Source: Alphaproteobacteria bacterium 65-37 (GTDB taxonomy: Bacteria; Pseudomonadota; Alphaproteobacteria; Reyranellales; Reyranellaceae). From it: a DNA stretch of 33,789 nt. Below, one piece after another: positions 1-7,129 of the stretch (its first letter is position 1; each line of letters opens with the position of its first letter). The notes beneath the pieces were generated by a model, which was not told the DNA's origin, searched no databases, and saw only the letters and a program-made list of their open reading frames with translations. The stretch lies in assembly GCA_001897995.1 (NCBI GenBank), contig MKRV01000316.1, forward strand, positions 1 to 33,789, given 5' to 3'. A program made the translations under genes and the position numbers.

Positions 1-95
1 CTCCCCGTTGCTACGCAACGGGTCCCTTCCTCTCCCACTGCGTGGGAGAGGACTGATGAACGATGTGTCCACTCCCTAGCATTCAAATGGGGAGG
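1..95. repeat. Palindromic intergenic repeat, cut by the window edge
   Basis: Two perfect hairpins are visible: CCCGTTGC/GCAACGGG at 4-22 and CCTCTCCCAC/GTGGGAGAGG at 29-51. The right end (81-95, ATTCAAATGGGGAGG) resembles, in reverse complement, the terminal repeat of the element at 29417-29544. The left part continues outside the window. Confidence 0.6.
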
Positions 96-107
96 CGAGC
101 TGGGCTC

Positions 108-146
108 TTGCCCTTCGCCTGCCAATTACTATACTATCAGTACAGT
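108..146 (+). promoter_or_regulatory. Desaturase promoter with overlapping operator-like inverted repeat
   Basis: A -35-like TTGCCC (108-113) lies 16 bp before a -10-like TATACT (130-135). An inverted repeat, ACTATAC-N5-GTACAGT (128-146, one mismatch per arm), covers the -10. The nearby TetR gene suggests a TetR operator; this is inferred from position. A good AGGAG ribosome binding site (154-158) follows, 5 nt before the ATG. Confidence 0.5.
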
Positions 147-163
147 TAATAGCAGGAGCCGGC

Positions 164-1117
164 ATGGCACCTCTGACCGCAGGTCCCGCCGCCATCAGGG
201 CGCTCTCGGTGCAGACGGATGCGCCGGCGGCGCTGCGCATTGCCAGCCAGTTCGGCCTGATCGGGGCGATGGCCTTCCTGATCCAGGGAGCGGTCTCTGG
301 CTACGGTGCCTTGGCGGCGCTGCCGTTGCTGGCGTTGCAAGGCTTTTTCATCGCCTTCCTGTTCATGGCGCTGCACGAGACCGCCCACAAGACGGCCTTC
401 AAGACGCGCGCCCTCAATGCCGTGGTCGGCCAGATCTGTGGCGTGCTGATCGGCCTGCCGTACGAATACTATCGGCTGTTCCATTGGGACCATCACCGCC
501 ACACCCAGGACCCGACAAAGGATCCCGAGCTCGTGGTAGCGTCGCGCACCGATTCGCTGCCGCATCGGGCCCTCGCCTTCACGGGCTTGTTGCAGCTCGG
601 CGCCCGGCTGCTGCTGATGCTGCGCCACGCCGTCACCGGACAGGTGACGGCGCCCTGGATCCCGGAAGACAAGCGCGGGGGGATCGTCCTCGAGGCCCGC
701 CTCTACACCCTGCTCTATCTCGGCCTCGCGGCGGGATCGGTGGCGCTGGCCACGTCACTGCTGCTCTGGGTCTGGATCCTGCCGGTGCTGATCGGCCAGC
801 TCTTCCTCAGGCCTTATCTCTACACCGAGCATACCGGCTGCGGCCGCTCGCCCAATGCCTTCGAGAATACCCGCACCACCGCCACCAACGGGCTGGTGCG
901 CTGGTTCGCCTGGAACATGCCCTACCATGCCGAGCACCATGCCTATCCGTCGGTCCCCTTCCATGCCCTGCCGGCGCTGAACCACCTGGTCGCGGCGCGG
1001 ATCGTCCATCGCGGGCAAGGCTATCGCCGCGCCGTGCCGGAGGCCTGGCGCGCCCTCAGCGGGCCGTCAGAAGAGACGCCACCAGCTTCCGCGCATAGTC
1101 GGCGGACAACGGCCTGA
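164..1117 (+). CDS. Membrane fatty acid desaturase
   Basis: A 317-residue integral membrane di-iron desaturase. The three histidine boxes of the family are visible: H71-x3-H75 (LHETAH), H107-x2-HH111 (HWDHH) and H255-x2-HH259 (HAEHH), which bind the two irons on the cytoplasmic face. Hydrophobic segments lie around residues 30-70 and 180-215. The ATG follows an AGGAG at 5-nt spacing. The substrate (acyl lipid, acyl-CoA or carotenoid) cannot be told from sequence. The 3' end overlaps a convergent TetR gene by 62 bp, and an operator-like repeat covers the promoter, so the pair probably forms a regulatory unit. Confidence 0.85.
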   Translation: MAPLTAGPAAIRALSVQTDAPAALRIASQFGLIGAMAFLIQGAVSGYGALAALPLLALQGFFIAFLFMALHETAHKTAFKTRALNAVVGQICGVLIGLPYEYYRLFHWDHHRHTQDPTKDPELVVASRTDSLPHRALAFTGLLQLGARLLLMLRHAVTGQVTAPWIPEDKRGGIVLEARLYTLLYLGLAAGSVALATSLLLWVWILPVLIGQLFLRPYLYTEHTGCGRSPNAFENTRTTATNGLVRWFAWNMPYHAEHHAYPSVPFHALPALNHLVAARIVHRGQGYRRAVPEAWRALSGPSEETPPASAHSRRTTA

Positions 1118-1646
1118 AGCCGAACAGGAAGCGATAGAACAGCGTGCCGTAGATGCGGTCGTAGAGATCGCCGGCGGCAATGCCAGACGTGATCGATCCG
1201 TCCTTCTGCCCGCGCTGGATGATCGCCGTCGCGGTGCGGCGCCGGATGTCGAGATAGCGCTCGGTGAAGAGCTGCCCCGAGCCGTTCTTGGCAATGCATT
1301 CGGAGATGACGGCGAGCTGGACGCGGCCGAACTCGCCCTTCAGCGCCTCGGCATAGGCGGCGGCATGGCGTTGCAGGGTGGTGATCGGATCGCCGTCCTC
1401 GTCGAGCGGCAGCATCAACGAGGCGTGGCGCAGGAAAGCGTCGATCAGCAGCGCCTCGCGCAACGGCCACCATTTGTAGATCGTCATCTTGGAGACCTTG
1501 GACGCCCGCGCGACCTTGTCGATGGTCGCGGCCGCGAGCCCTTCGCCGGCGATCAGCGCATAGGCGGCCTCCAGCACGGCGACCTCGGCGGCGGCGGATC
1601 GCGGCCGGCCGCGGCGCGCCGGTTGCTGGTTGCTCCTCTCGGTCAT
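1056..1646 (-). CDS. TetR/AcrR family transcriptional regulator
   Basis: A 196-residue TetR-type repressor. The N-terminal helix-turn-helix is clear at about residues 20-65, with AATIDKVARASKVSKMTIYK containing the recognition helix, preceded by a basic RRGRPRS stretch. The rest is a helical ligand-binding domain of normal length. It converges on the desaturase and overlaps its last 62 bp, so both strands are coding here. The likely target is the inverted repeat at 128-146, with a fatty acyl ligand as an unproven possibility. Confidence 0.85.
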   Translation of the reverse strand: MTERSNQQPARRGRPRSAAAEVAVLEAAYALIAGEGLAAATIDKVARASKVSKMTIYKWWPLREALLIDAFLRHASLMLPLDEDGDPITTLQRHAAAYAEALKGEFGRVQLAVISECIAKNGSGQLFTERYLDIRRRTATAIIQRGQKDGSITSGIAAGDLYDRIYGTLFYRFLFGFRPLSADYARKLVASLLTAR

Positions 1647-1704
1647 GGCCCGACGACCATCGGCTTCGGCGATTGCGTCGAGGCGCTGCCCGTCACATTC
1701 ATAT

Positions 1705-1821
1705 CCCTCTCCCCCTTGGGGGAGAGGTTAGGTGAGGGGGCGGCCGCAATCGCAGGGTCCTGTGATCTCTGCGTCCTTCGCTTCCCCCTCACCCAGCCTC
1801 TCCCCCGAAACGGGGGAGAGG
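1705..1821. repeat. CCTCTCCCCC-type palindromic repeat, copy A1
   Basis: Two outward hairpins built from CCTCTCCCCC/GGGGGAGAGG flank an inner inverted pair GGTGAGGGGG/CCCCCTCACC. The same layout recurs at 4248, 9271 and 11722, so this is a dispersed REP- or MITE-like family of about 85-120 bp with 10-bp terminal inverted repeats and no coding capacity. Confidence 0.85.
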
Positions 1822-2145
1822 AGAATGAAAGAGGTGCCTGCGCGAGCATGATCCGTCGATAGAGGGCGGTCCGGCGCGCTCCCAGCGAAATCTCATCCAC
1901 AAGATCGGCTCCCCCAATTGACTCGGCCTCCCCCCGGTGAAACGATTTCCGCGACTGAGGGCTTTGCTCCGAGAACGAGGCGCCGCGGGTTTGTTCCCTG
2001 CGTTCGCGTCACGGCCGAGAGTAGAACAAGCGACCGTCACGGACGCTGGGGCCAGCCCGTCCTTACCTGGAGATACATCCGGGAGACTCCTCCGGGGCTT
2101 CGACGCGCTTGCAGTCGCGAAGAAGGAAAGAAGGAGGACGTTTTC
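1822..2145. other. Non-coding leader before the EF-G-like gene
   Basis: No convincing gene. The frame upstream of the EF-G-like gene stays open to 1918, but its translation has no family resemblance and the ribosome binding site lies at 2131. A modest hairpin (GGACG, CTGG/CCAG, CGTCC) sits at about 2041-2062. I see no clear promoter. Confidence 0.5.
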
Positions 2146-4221
2146 ATGGCCGACCCCAGAACAGAAACGATCATCGGCGGCAGACCAGGTAGCGGCGCGC
2201 ACCGCGTGGTGGCGCTGTGCGGGCCGTACCTTTCGGGCAAGACCAGCCTGCTCGAAAGCATCCTCTTCGCCACCGGGGCCATCGGCCGGCGCGGTTCGAC
2301 GCGAGCCGGCACCTCGATCGGCGACGGCTCGGCCGAAGCGCGCAAGCGCAGCATGGGCACCGAGATCAACATCGCGTCGGTCGACTATCTCGGCGACCAG
2401 TGGACCTTCCTCGACGTCCCGGGCTCGATCGAGTTCCAGAACGATTCCTTCGCCGCCCTCGCGGTGTGCGATGCCGCGGTGGTCGTCTGCGAGCCCTCGC
2501 CCGACCGCGTCGTCACCCTGGCGCCGCTGCTGAAATACATCGAAGACCATCACCTGCCGCACATCATCTTCATCAACAAAATCGATTCCGCCGAGGTCCG
2601 CGTGCGCGACATGCTGTCGGCGCTGCAGGCCGTCTCGACCCGCAAGCTGGTGCTGCGCCAGGTGCCGATCCGCCGGGCAGCCGCCGACGGCAGCGACGAG
2701 ACGGTGGGCTATGTCGACCTCGTGAGCGAGCGCGCCTACCGCTACAAGTCGAGCGGCGCCTCGGACCTGATCGAGATGCCCGCCGAAGTGCTGCCGCGCG
2801 AATCGGAAGCGCGCCGCGAGATGCTGGAAACCTTGTCGGAGTTCGACGACACGCTGCTCGAGCAGCTGATCGAGGATGTCGCGCCGGAAAAATCGCTGAT
2901 CTATCGCGATCTGCACGACGAGTTCGGCTCCGACCAGATCGCGCCCGTGCTGCTGGGCGCCGGCGACCGCGAGAACGGCGTGCGCCGCCTCCTGAAGGCC
3001 TTGCGCCACGACACGCCCTTCGTCGAGGTGACGGCGAAGCGCCGCGAGCTGCCCTCGAACGGCGTGGCGCTCGCGGAATGCTTCAAGGTCCTGCACCAGA
3101 GCCATGCCGGCAAGCTTTCGCTCTGCCGCATCTGGTCGGGCACACTCAGCGAAGGCCAGTCGGTCGGCGGCCAGCGAATCGGCACCCTGCTGCGGCCGTT
3201 CGGCCAGCGCCTCGACAAGGTGGCCGAGGCCAAGGCCGGCGAGATCGTGGCGCTGGCCAAGGTCGATGCCCTGTCGGCCGGCCAGACCCTCTCGGCCGGC
3301 GGCATCGCCGCCTCGGCCGATTTCCCGGCGGCCGATCCGCCGGTCTTCGCTTTGTCGCTCGCCGCCAAGAACCGCAACGACGAGGTCAAGCTCTCCGGCG
3401 CGCTGCACAAGATCGTCGAGGAGGATCCCTCGCTCTCCTTCGAGGCGCGCGGCGAGACGCACGAGCTGCTGCTCAAGGGCCAGGGCGAGATGCATCTCAA
3501 GGTGGCCGTCGACAAGCTCGCCAGCCGCTACAACGTCGCGGTCGAGACGATGGCGCCGCGCGTCGCCTATCGCGAGACCATCCAGGCCGGTGCGCAGCAG
3601 CACGCCCGCTACAAGCGGCAGACCGGCGGTCACGGCCAGTTCGCCGACATCAAGGTCGAGATCAAGCCGTTGCCGCGCGGTTCGGGCTTCCGCTTCGTCG
3701 ACAAGGTCGTGGGCGGCGTGGTGCCGCGCAACTTCATCCCTGCCGTCGAGGACGGGCTGGTCGACTATCTCAAGGAAGGCCCGCTCGGCCAGCCGGTGGT
3801 CGATCTCGAAGTGACGCTGTTCGACGGCCAGTACCACTCGGTCGACAGCTCGGAAATGTCATTCAAGATGGCGGCGCGCATCGCCATGAGCGAGGCGATG
3901 CCCAAGTGCAAGCCGGTGCTGCTGGAACCGATCCTCAAGGTGACGGTGATCGGGCCGAGCGAATCGACGCCGCGGCTGCAGCGGCTGATCTCCGGGCGGC
4001 GCGGCCAGCTCCTGGGCTTCGACACGCGACCCGGCTGGAATGGCTGGGACGAGGTCTCGGCCCTCATGCCCGAAGCGGAGATCGCCGACATGATCGTGGA
4101 GATCCGCTCGGTCACGCAGGGGGTCGGCAGTTTCCGCATCGAATTCGACCATCTGCAGGAACTGGTCGGACGCACCGCCGACCGCATCGTCGAGGAGACG
4201 AAGAAGCACGCGGCGGCGTGA
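2146..4221 (+). CDS. Elongation factor G-like translational GTPase (divergent paralogue)
   Basis: 691 residues, the length of EF-G, with GTPase domain, domain II and EF-G-type domains III-V. The P-loop is GPYLSGKTS (26-34), G3 is DVPG (90-93) and G4 is NKID (144-147). In canonical EF-G the residue after DTPG is the catalytic His of DTPGHVDF; here the motif is DVPGSIEF, so Ser94 stands in its place. The switch I RGITI-type motif is also altered to MGTEINIA. It is therefore a paralogue, not the housekeeping fusA, and it stands alone with no ribosomal protein genes. The start was chosen for AAGGAGG at 2131-2137, 8 nt before ATG. Cellular role unknown. Confidence 0.85.
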   Translation: MADPRTETIIGGRPGSGAHRVVALCGPYLSGKTSLLESILFATGAIGRRGSTRAGTSIGDGSAEARKRSMGTEINIASVDYLGDQWTFLDVPGSIEFQNDSFAALAVCDAAVVVCEPSPDRVVTLAPLLKYIEDHHLPHIIFINKIDSAEVRVRDMLSALQAVSTRKLVLRQVPIRRAAADGSDETVGYVDLVSERAYRYKSSGASDLIEMPAEVLPRESEARREMLETLSEFDDTLLEQLIEDVAPEKSLIYRDLHDEFGSDQIAPVLLGAGDRENGVRRLLKALRHDTPFVEVTAKRRELPSNGVALAECFKVLHQSHAGKLSLCRIWSGTLSEGQSVGGQRIGTLLRPFGQRLDKVAEAKAGEIVALAKVDALSAGQTLSAGGIAASADFPAADPPVFALSLAAKNRNDEVKLSGALHKIVEEDPSLSFEARGETHELLLKGQGEMHLKVAVDKLASRYNVAVETMAPRVAYRETIQAGAQQHARYKRQTGGHGQFADIKVEIKPLPRGSGFRFVDKVVGGVVPRNFIPAVEDGLVDYLKEGPLGQPVVDLEVTLFDGQYHSVDSSEMSFKMAARIAMSEAMPKCKPVLLEPILKVTVIGPSESTPRLQRLISGRRGQLLGFDTRPGWNGWDEVSALMPEAEIADMIVEIRSVTQGVGSFRIEFDHLQELVGRTADRIVEETKKHAAA

Positions 4222-4247
4222 GGCCTCTCTCCTTTTTCCTTCATCCT

Positions 4248-4365
4248 CCTCTCCCCCGCTTCGGGGGAGAGGTTGGGTGAGGGGGAAGTGAGGCATGCAG
4301 AAATCATACAGGCGCGCGGTTGTGGCGCCCCCTCACCTACCCTCTCCCCCGAAACGGGGGAGAGG
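4248..4365. repeat. CCTCTCCCCC-type palindromic repeat, copy A2
   Basis: Same layout as the copy at 1705: terminal CCTCTCCCCC hairpins with GGGGGAGAGG partners and an inner GGTGAGGGGG-type arm. It begins 26 bp after the EF-G-like stop and may act as a 3' end for that transcript. Confidence 0.85.
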
Positions 4366-4487
4366 AACATGAATTGAGGGGAAAACATTGAATCACATCC
4401 GGGTGAGGGTGCGGCTTGGCGGCTTCACGCTTGGCGCTGCACTGCCCATAGTCTTCCGGTTCGATCCCCCAACTGGAGAGCATATCC

Positions 4488-4922
4488 ATGTTCAAGAGAC
4501 GGTCTCTGATGGCGGGCAGCCTGGCGATGGCTGCCGCGACATCACTGACCCGCGCCGCGGTTGCCCAGGCTGGGCGCCCGACGCTGGTGTTCGTCGGCCA
4601 CGAGCTTTGAGGCGGCTGCAAGATCTGGCGTGCCCAGTCCGAGCCTGAGCTTCTCAAGTCCGACGCTTTCAAGAAGATCGACTATGTCGTCGTCCATCCA
4701 GCCAACGCCGACCTGATCCTGGTCGACGAGAGCTGGCCGGCCGCGGCACGGCCCATCCGGGCAGCTTTCCTGGCGAGCGACGAAGGCAAGAGCCGGCCGA
4801 ACGCCACGCCGCGCTTCATTCTCTACAGGGACGGCAAGGTCGTCCTGGCCGTGTCCGGCAATGCCGGCTGGAAGGAGAAGATGTGGCCGGCGATTCAGGA
4901 AGCAACTGGTACCAAGGCCTGA
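4488..4922 (+). CDS. Thioredoxin-like exported protein with in-frame TGA (candidate selenoprotein, UxxC)
   Basis: The frame from ATG 4488 (GGAGAG at 4474-4479, 8-nt spacing) runs to TGA 4920-4922 and is broken only by TGA at 4608-4610, codon 41. Read as selenocysteine, it gives a 144-residue protein with a Tat-like signal (FKRRSLMAGS) and U41-G-G-C44, a UxxC in place of a thioredoxin CxxC. The 103 codons after the TGA stay open and align throughout with the next gene, where Ser42 occupies the U position and Cys45 the resolving Cys. If the TGA were a true stop, only a signal-peptide stub would be made. A possible SECIS hairpin follows. The alternative is a recent nonsense mutation (pseudogene). 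No sel genes are visible in this window. Confidence 0.55.
4608..4645 (+). promoter_or_regulatory. Possible bacterial SECIS hairpin after the in-frame UGA
   Basis: Directly after the UGA, GGCU (4614-4617) can pair with AGCC (4642-4645), and CUGG (4625-4628) with CCAG (4634-4637), leaving a 5-nt apical loop CGUGC (4629-4633). The loop starts 19 nt after the UGA and has G at its second position; as I recall, bacterial SECIS elements have a loop 16-37 nt downstream with a G in the first two positions. GC-rich DNA forms hairpins easily, so this is supportive only. Confidence 0.4.
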
Positions 4923-4949
4923 AGCATCACAGCCTGATTTGCCTGTATA

Positions 4950-4977
4950 GTCTCCCCGGGGCTTTTCTCGGGGAGAC
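4950..4977 (+). promoter_or_regulatory. Hairpin that hides the ribosome binding site of the next gene
   Basis: GTCTCCCCG (4950-4958) pairs perfectly with CGGGGAGAC (4969-4977) around a 10-nt loop. The right arm is the GGGGAGA Shine-Dalgarno sequence of the gene at 4985. Folding would block initiation. It may also serve as a weak terminator for the upstream gene, though a T-tract is lacking. Confidence 0.5.
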
Positions 4978-4984
4978 GCATTCG

Positions 4985-5422
4985 ATGATCGACAGACGCA
5001 AGCTGGTTGCGGGCGGCCTCACGCTCGCGGCCCTGTCGTCGTTTGGCCAGATGGCGGCGGGACAGACGGCGACCAAGCCACTGCTGATCTTTGCCGGCGA
5101 CGAGACCTCGGCGGCCTGCAAGACGTGGCGGACCGACTGGGAGCCGCTGTTCAAGCAGGCACCAGTCTTTGCCAAGCTCGACTACCGGGTCGTCTTCCCC
5201 GCCACCCCCACCCTGCTGCTGAAGCCGGCCAGCTGGCCGGCCGACCTGCGCTGGGTGCTCGACGCCTTCCTGATGAGCCAGGTCGGCGTCGACCAGGGCG
5301 CCGAAACGCCGCGTTTCTTCCTGATCCAGAACGGCCAGATCATCCTGACCACGGTCGGCGTCAATTCCTGGCGGGACGTCATGTGGCCGACCCTGCTGGA
5401 TGTCACGAACTCCAAGCCCTAG
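4985..5422 (+). CDS. Thioredoxin-like exported protein, SxxC paralogue of the upstream gene
   Basis: 145 residues with a Tat-like N-terminus (DRRKLVAGGLTLAAL) ending near an AGQTA cleavage region. By eye it aligns from end to end with the preceding TGA-containing gene: shared features are CK-x-WR, EPL, LDY-x-VV-x-PA, SWPA, TPRF and MWP. The thioredoxin motif is S42-A-A-C45, so only the resolving Cys is present. The start follows GGGGAGA at 4970-4976. A tandem duplication is likely. Function unproven; a periplasmic redox or metal-handling role fits the neighbourhood, which includes MsrP. Confidence 0.75.
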   Translation: MIDRRKLVAGGLTLAALSSFGQMAAGQTATKPLLIFAGDETSAACKTWRTDWEPLFKQAPVFAKLDYRVVFPATPTLLLKPASWPADLRWVLDAFLMSQVGVDQGAETPRFFLIQNGQIILTTVGVNSWRDVMWPTLLDVTNSKP

Positions 5423-5454
5423 AGTCGGACGGTGGCACGAACGGAGGGTCTTCG

Positions 5455-5967
5455 ATGACCAGCGACCTCTTCCGCCGTCAGCTCGCCAGCTACGCCTCGG
5501 TCCATCGCGACCGGCGCAACAAGGCGACGCACTTCGTCGGCATTCCCATCATCGTCTTCTCCTTGCTGCTCATCCTTTGCCTGTGGCGCTTCGAGCTGGG
5601 CGGCCGCGATTGGTCGCTGTCGCTGGCGGTCGCGATCGTGGCGGTGCTGGGCTGGATGGCGCTCGATCTCGGCGTCGGCGCCCTGATGGGCCTCCTCATG
5701 GCGCCGGCCTGGTACGCCGCCGAAGCGCTCGCCGGCACGCTCGGCTCGCCGGCGGCGGTCTGGGGTGCCTTCGCCGTCCTGTTCGTCGGCGGATGGATCC
5801 TGCAGTTCCTCGGCCATCACTACGAAGGCAAGCGTCCGGCGCTGATCGACAATATCTTCCAGGCCTTCATCGGTCCGATGTTCCTGGTCGCCGAAACCTT
5901 GGTGGTGCTGGGTCAACGTCCCGATCTTGCAGAGGCCATGGGAGAAGCCAACGTCACGGTGCGGTGA
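5455..5967 (+). CDS. DUF962 / Mpo1-like membrane protein
   Basis: 170 residues with four hydrophobic segments (about 28-45, 58-75, 80-95, 103-120). The family signatures are present: HRDRRNKATHFVGIP near residues 18-32 and LQFLGHHYEGKRPAL near 124-138. Yeast Mpo1 (YGL010w) of this family is an iron-dependent 2-hydroxy fatty acid dioxygenase, and the conserved His residues match. Whether the bacterial protein shares that reaction is not known. It follows the SxxC gene by 32 bp, with GGAGGG before the start, and may be in the same operon. Confidence 0.8.
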   Translation: MTSDLFRRQLASYASVHRDRRNKATHFVGIPIIVFSLLLILCLWRFELGGRDWSLSLAVAIVAVLGWMALDLGVGALMGLLMAPAWYAAEALAGTLGSPAAVWGAFAVLFVGGWILQFLGHHYEGKRPALIDNIFQAFIGPMFLVAETLVVLGQRPDLAEAMGEANVTVR

Positions 5968-6046
5968 GCAGGGTTGATTTGCCGATTAGGCGCCGCGCCG
6001 CCATGTCAAGGAAGCCAAGCACACGGGGTAATGCAGGAGTGAGACG

Positions 6047-7021
6047 ATGCTAATCAAGCGCAGGCACGGCTGGGAACTGCCGGAAGCCAAGGCTACCCCG
6101 GAAAGCCACTATCTGCAGCGCCGCGAGCTGGTGCGCTCCATGGGACTCGGGATGGCGGCGGGAGCGGCGGCAATGGCGCTGCCGGCGACGGCCTTCGCGC
6201 AAGCCAAGGCGGCCGATCCCTCGGCCGGCCTCTATCCAGCCAAGCGCAACGACAAGTACGGCGTGCCGGCGCCCATGACGGCGGAGAAGCTCGCCACGAC
6301 CTACAACAATTTCTACGAGTTCGGCACCGACAAGAGCATCTGGCGCGACGCCCAGAAGCTCGAGGTCCGGCCCTGGACGATCAAGGTCGACGGCATGGTG
6401 GAGAAGCCGTTCGAGATCGGCATCGACGACCTGCTGGCCAAGGTGCAGCTCGAGGAGCGCGTTTACCGCCATCGCTGCGTCGAGACCTGGTCGATGATCG
6501 TGCCGTGGAGCGGCTTTCCCGTGCGCGCGCTGGTCGAGCTCTGCAAGCCGCTGGGCGGCGCCAAGTTCGTCGTGATGAAGACGCTCAGCAAGCCGTCGGT
6601 CATGCGCGAGCAGCGCGACCTGCTCTATCCCTGGCCGTATGTCGAGGGCCTGGCGATGGACGAGGCGATGAACGACCTCGCCTTCATCGCCACCGGCCTC
6701 TACGGCAAGCCGATCCATAAGCAGAACGGCGCGCCGCTCCGGCTGGTGGCGCCGTGGAAGTACGGTTTCAAGAACGTGAAGTCGATCGTCAGCGTCGAGT
6801 TCACCGACAAGCGGCCGGTCTCGTTCTGGGAGAAGCTGCAGGCCAGCGAGTACGGCTTCTGGGCCAATGTGAACCCGCAGGTGCCGCACCCGCGCTGGAG
6901 CCAGGCGACCGAGAAGCCGCTGGGCAGCGACGAGCGCATCCCGACCCAGCTCTACAACGGCTATGCGGAGTTCGTGTCGAGCCTCTACGCCGACCGCAAG
7001 GCGGAAAAACTCTTCATGTAG
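6047..7021 (+). CDS. msrP: Protein-methionine-sulfoxide reductase catalytic subunit MsrP
   Basis: 324 residues, the YedY/MsrP molybdopterin enzyme that repairs oxidised methionines of periplasmic proteins. A twin-arginine signal (RRELVRSMGLG followed by an AFAQA cleavage site) directs folded, Mo-loaded export. Cys144 in RHRCVETWSM is the expected Mo ligand, and the WSGFP and PLRLVAPWKYGFK segments are typical. The usual haem partner MsrQ is not next to it: the flanking genes are DUF962 and a solute-binding protein. It therefore needs another electron donor or a distant msrQ. The ATG follows GGAGTGAG. Confidence 0.92.
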   Translation: MLIKRRHGWELPEAKATPESHYLQRRELVRSMGLGMAAGAAAMALPATAFAQAKAADPSAGLYPAKRNDKYGVPAPMTAEKLATTYNNFYEFGTDKSIWRDAQKLEVRPWTIKVDGMVEKPFEIGIDDLLAKVQLEERVYRHRCVETWSMIVPWSGFPVRALVELCKPLGGAKFVVMKTLSKPSVMREQRDLLYPWPYVEGLAMDEAMNDLAFIATGLYGKPIHKQNGAPLRLVAPWKYGFKNVKSIVSVEFTDKRPVSFWEKLQASEYGFWANVNPQVPHPRWSQATEKPLGSDERIPTQLYNGYAEFVSSLYADRKAEKLFM

Positions 7022-7034
7022 CCACCTCCCCGGC

Positions 7035-7051
7035 GCGAGGGTTACCCTCGC
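7035..7051 (+). terminator. Hairpin after msrP
   Basis: GCGAGGG (7035-7041) pairs perfectly with CCCTCGC (7045-7051) around TTA, 13 bp past the msrP stop. There is no T-tract, so it is either an RNA 3'-end stabiliser or a weak terminator. Confidence 0.45.
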
Positions 7052-7056
7052 CACTG

Positions 7057-7115
7057 CCTCGGTGTATTGGCCTACGATGGGCCGGCCCGGTAGAACGGGC
7101 ACCGATACGCCGAGG
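7057..7115 (+). promoter_or_regulatory. Structured leader before the solute-binding protein gene
   Basis: CCTCGGTGTAT (7057-7067) pairs with ATACGCCGAGG (7105-7115), 11 bp with one G-U pair, and encloses GCCCG/CGGGC (7085-7089/7096-7100). The outer arm ends 5 nt before the GGAGG ribosome binding site (7121-7125), so folding could affect initiation. It matches no riboswitch I know. Confidence 0.4.
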
Positions 7116-7129
7116 TTCGTGGAGGAAAC

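Noticed and set aside
1918-2145. 76-codon N-terminal extension of the EF-G-like gene
   Set aside because: The ribosome binding site lies at 2131-2137, and the added residues do not look like any EF-G N-terminus.
1789-3837. 682-codon open frame on the minus strand
   Set aside because: Antisense to the EF-G-like gene; it has no recognisable protein features.
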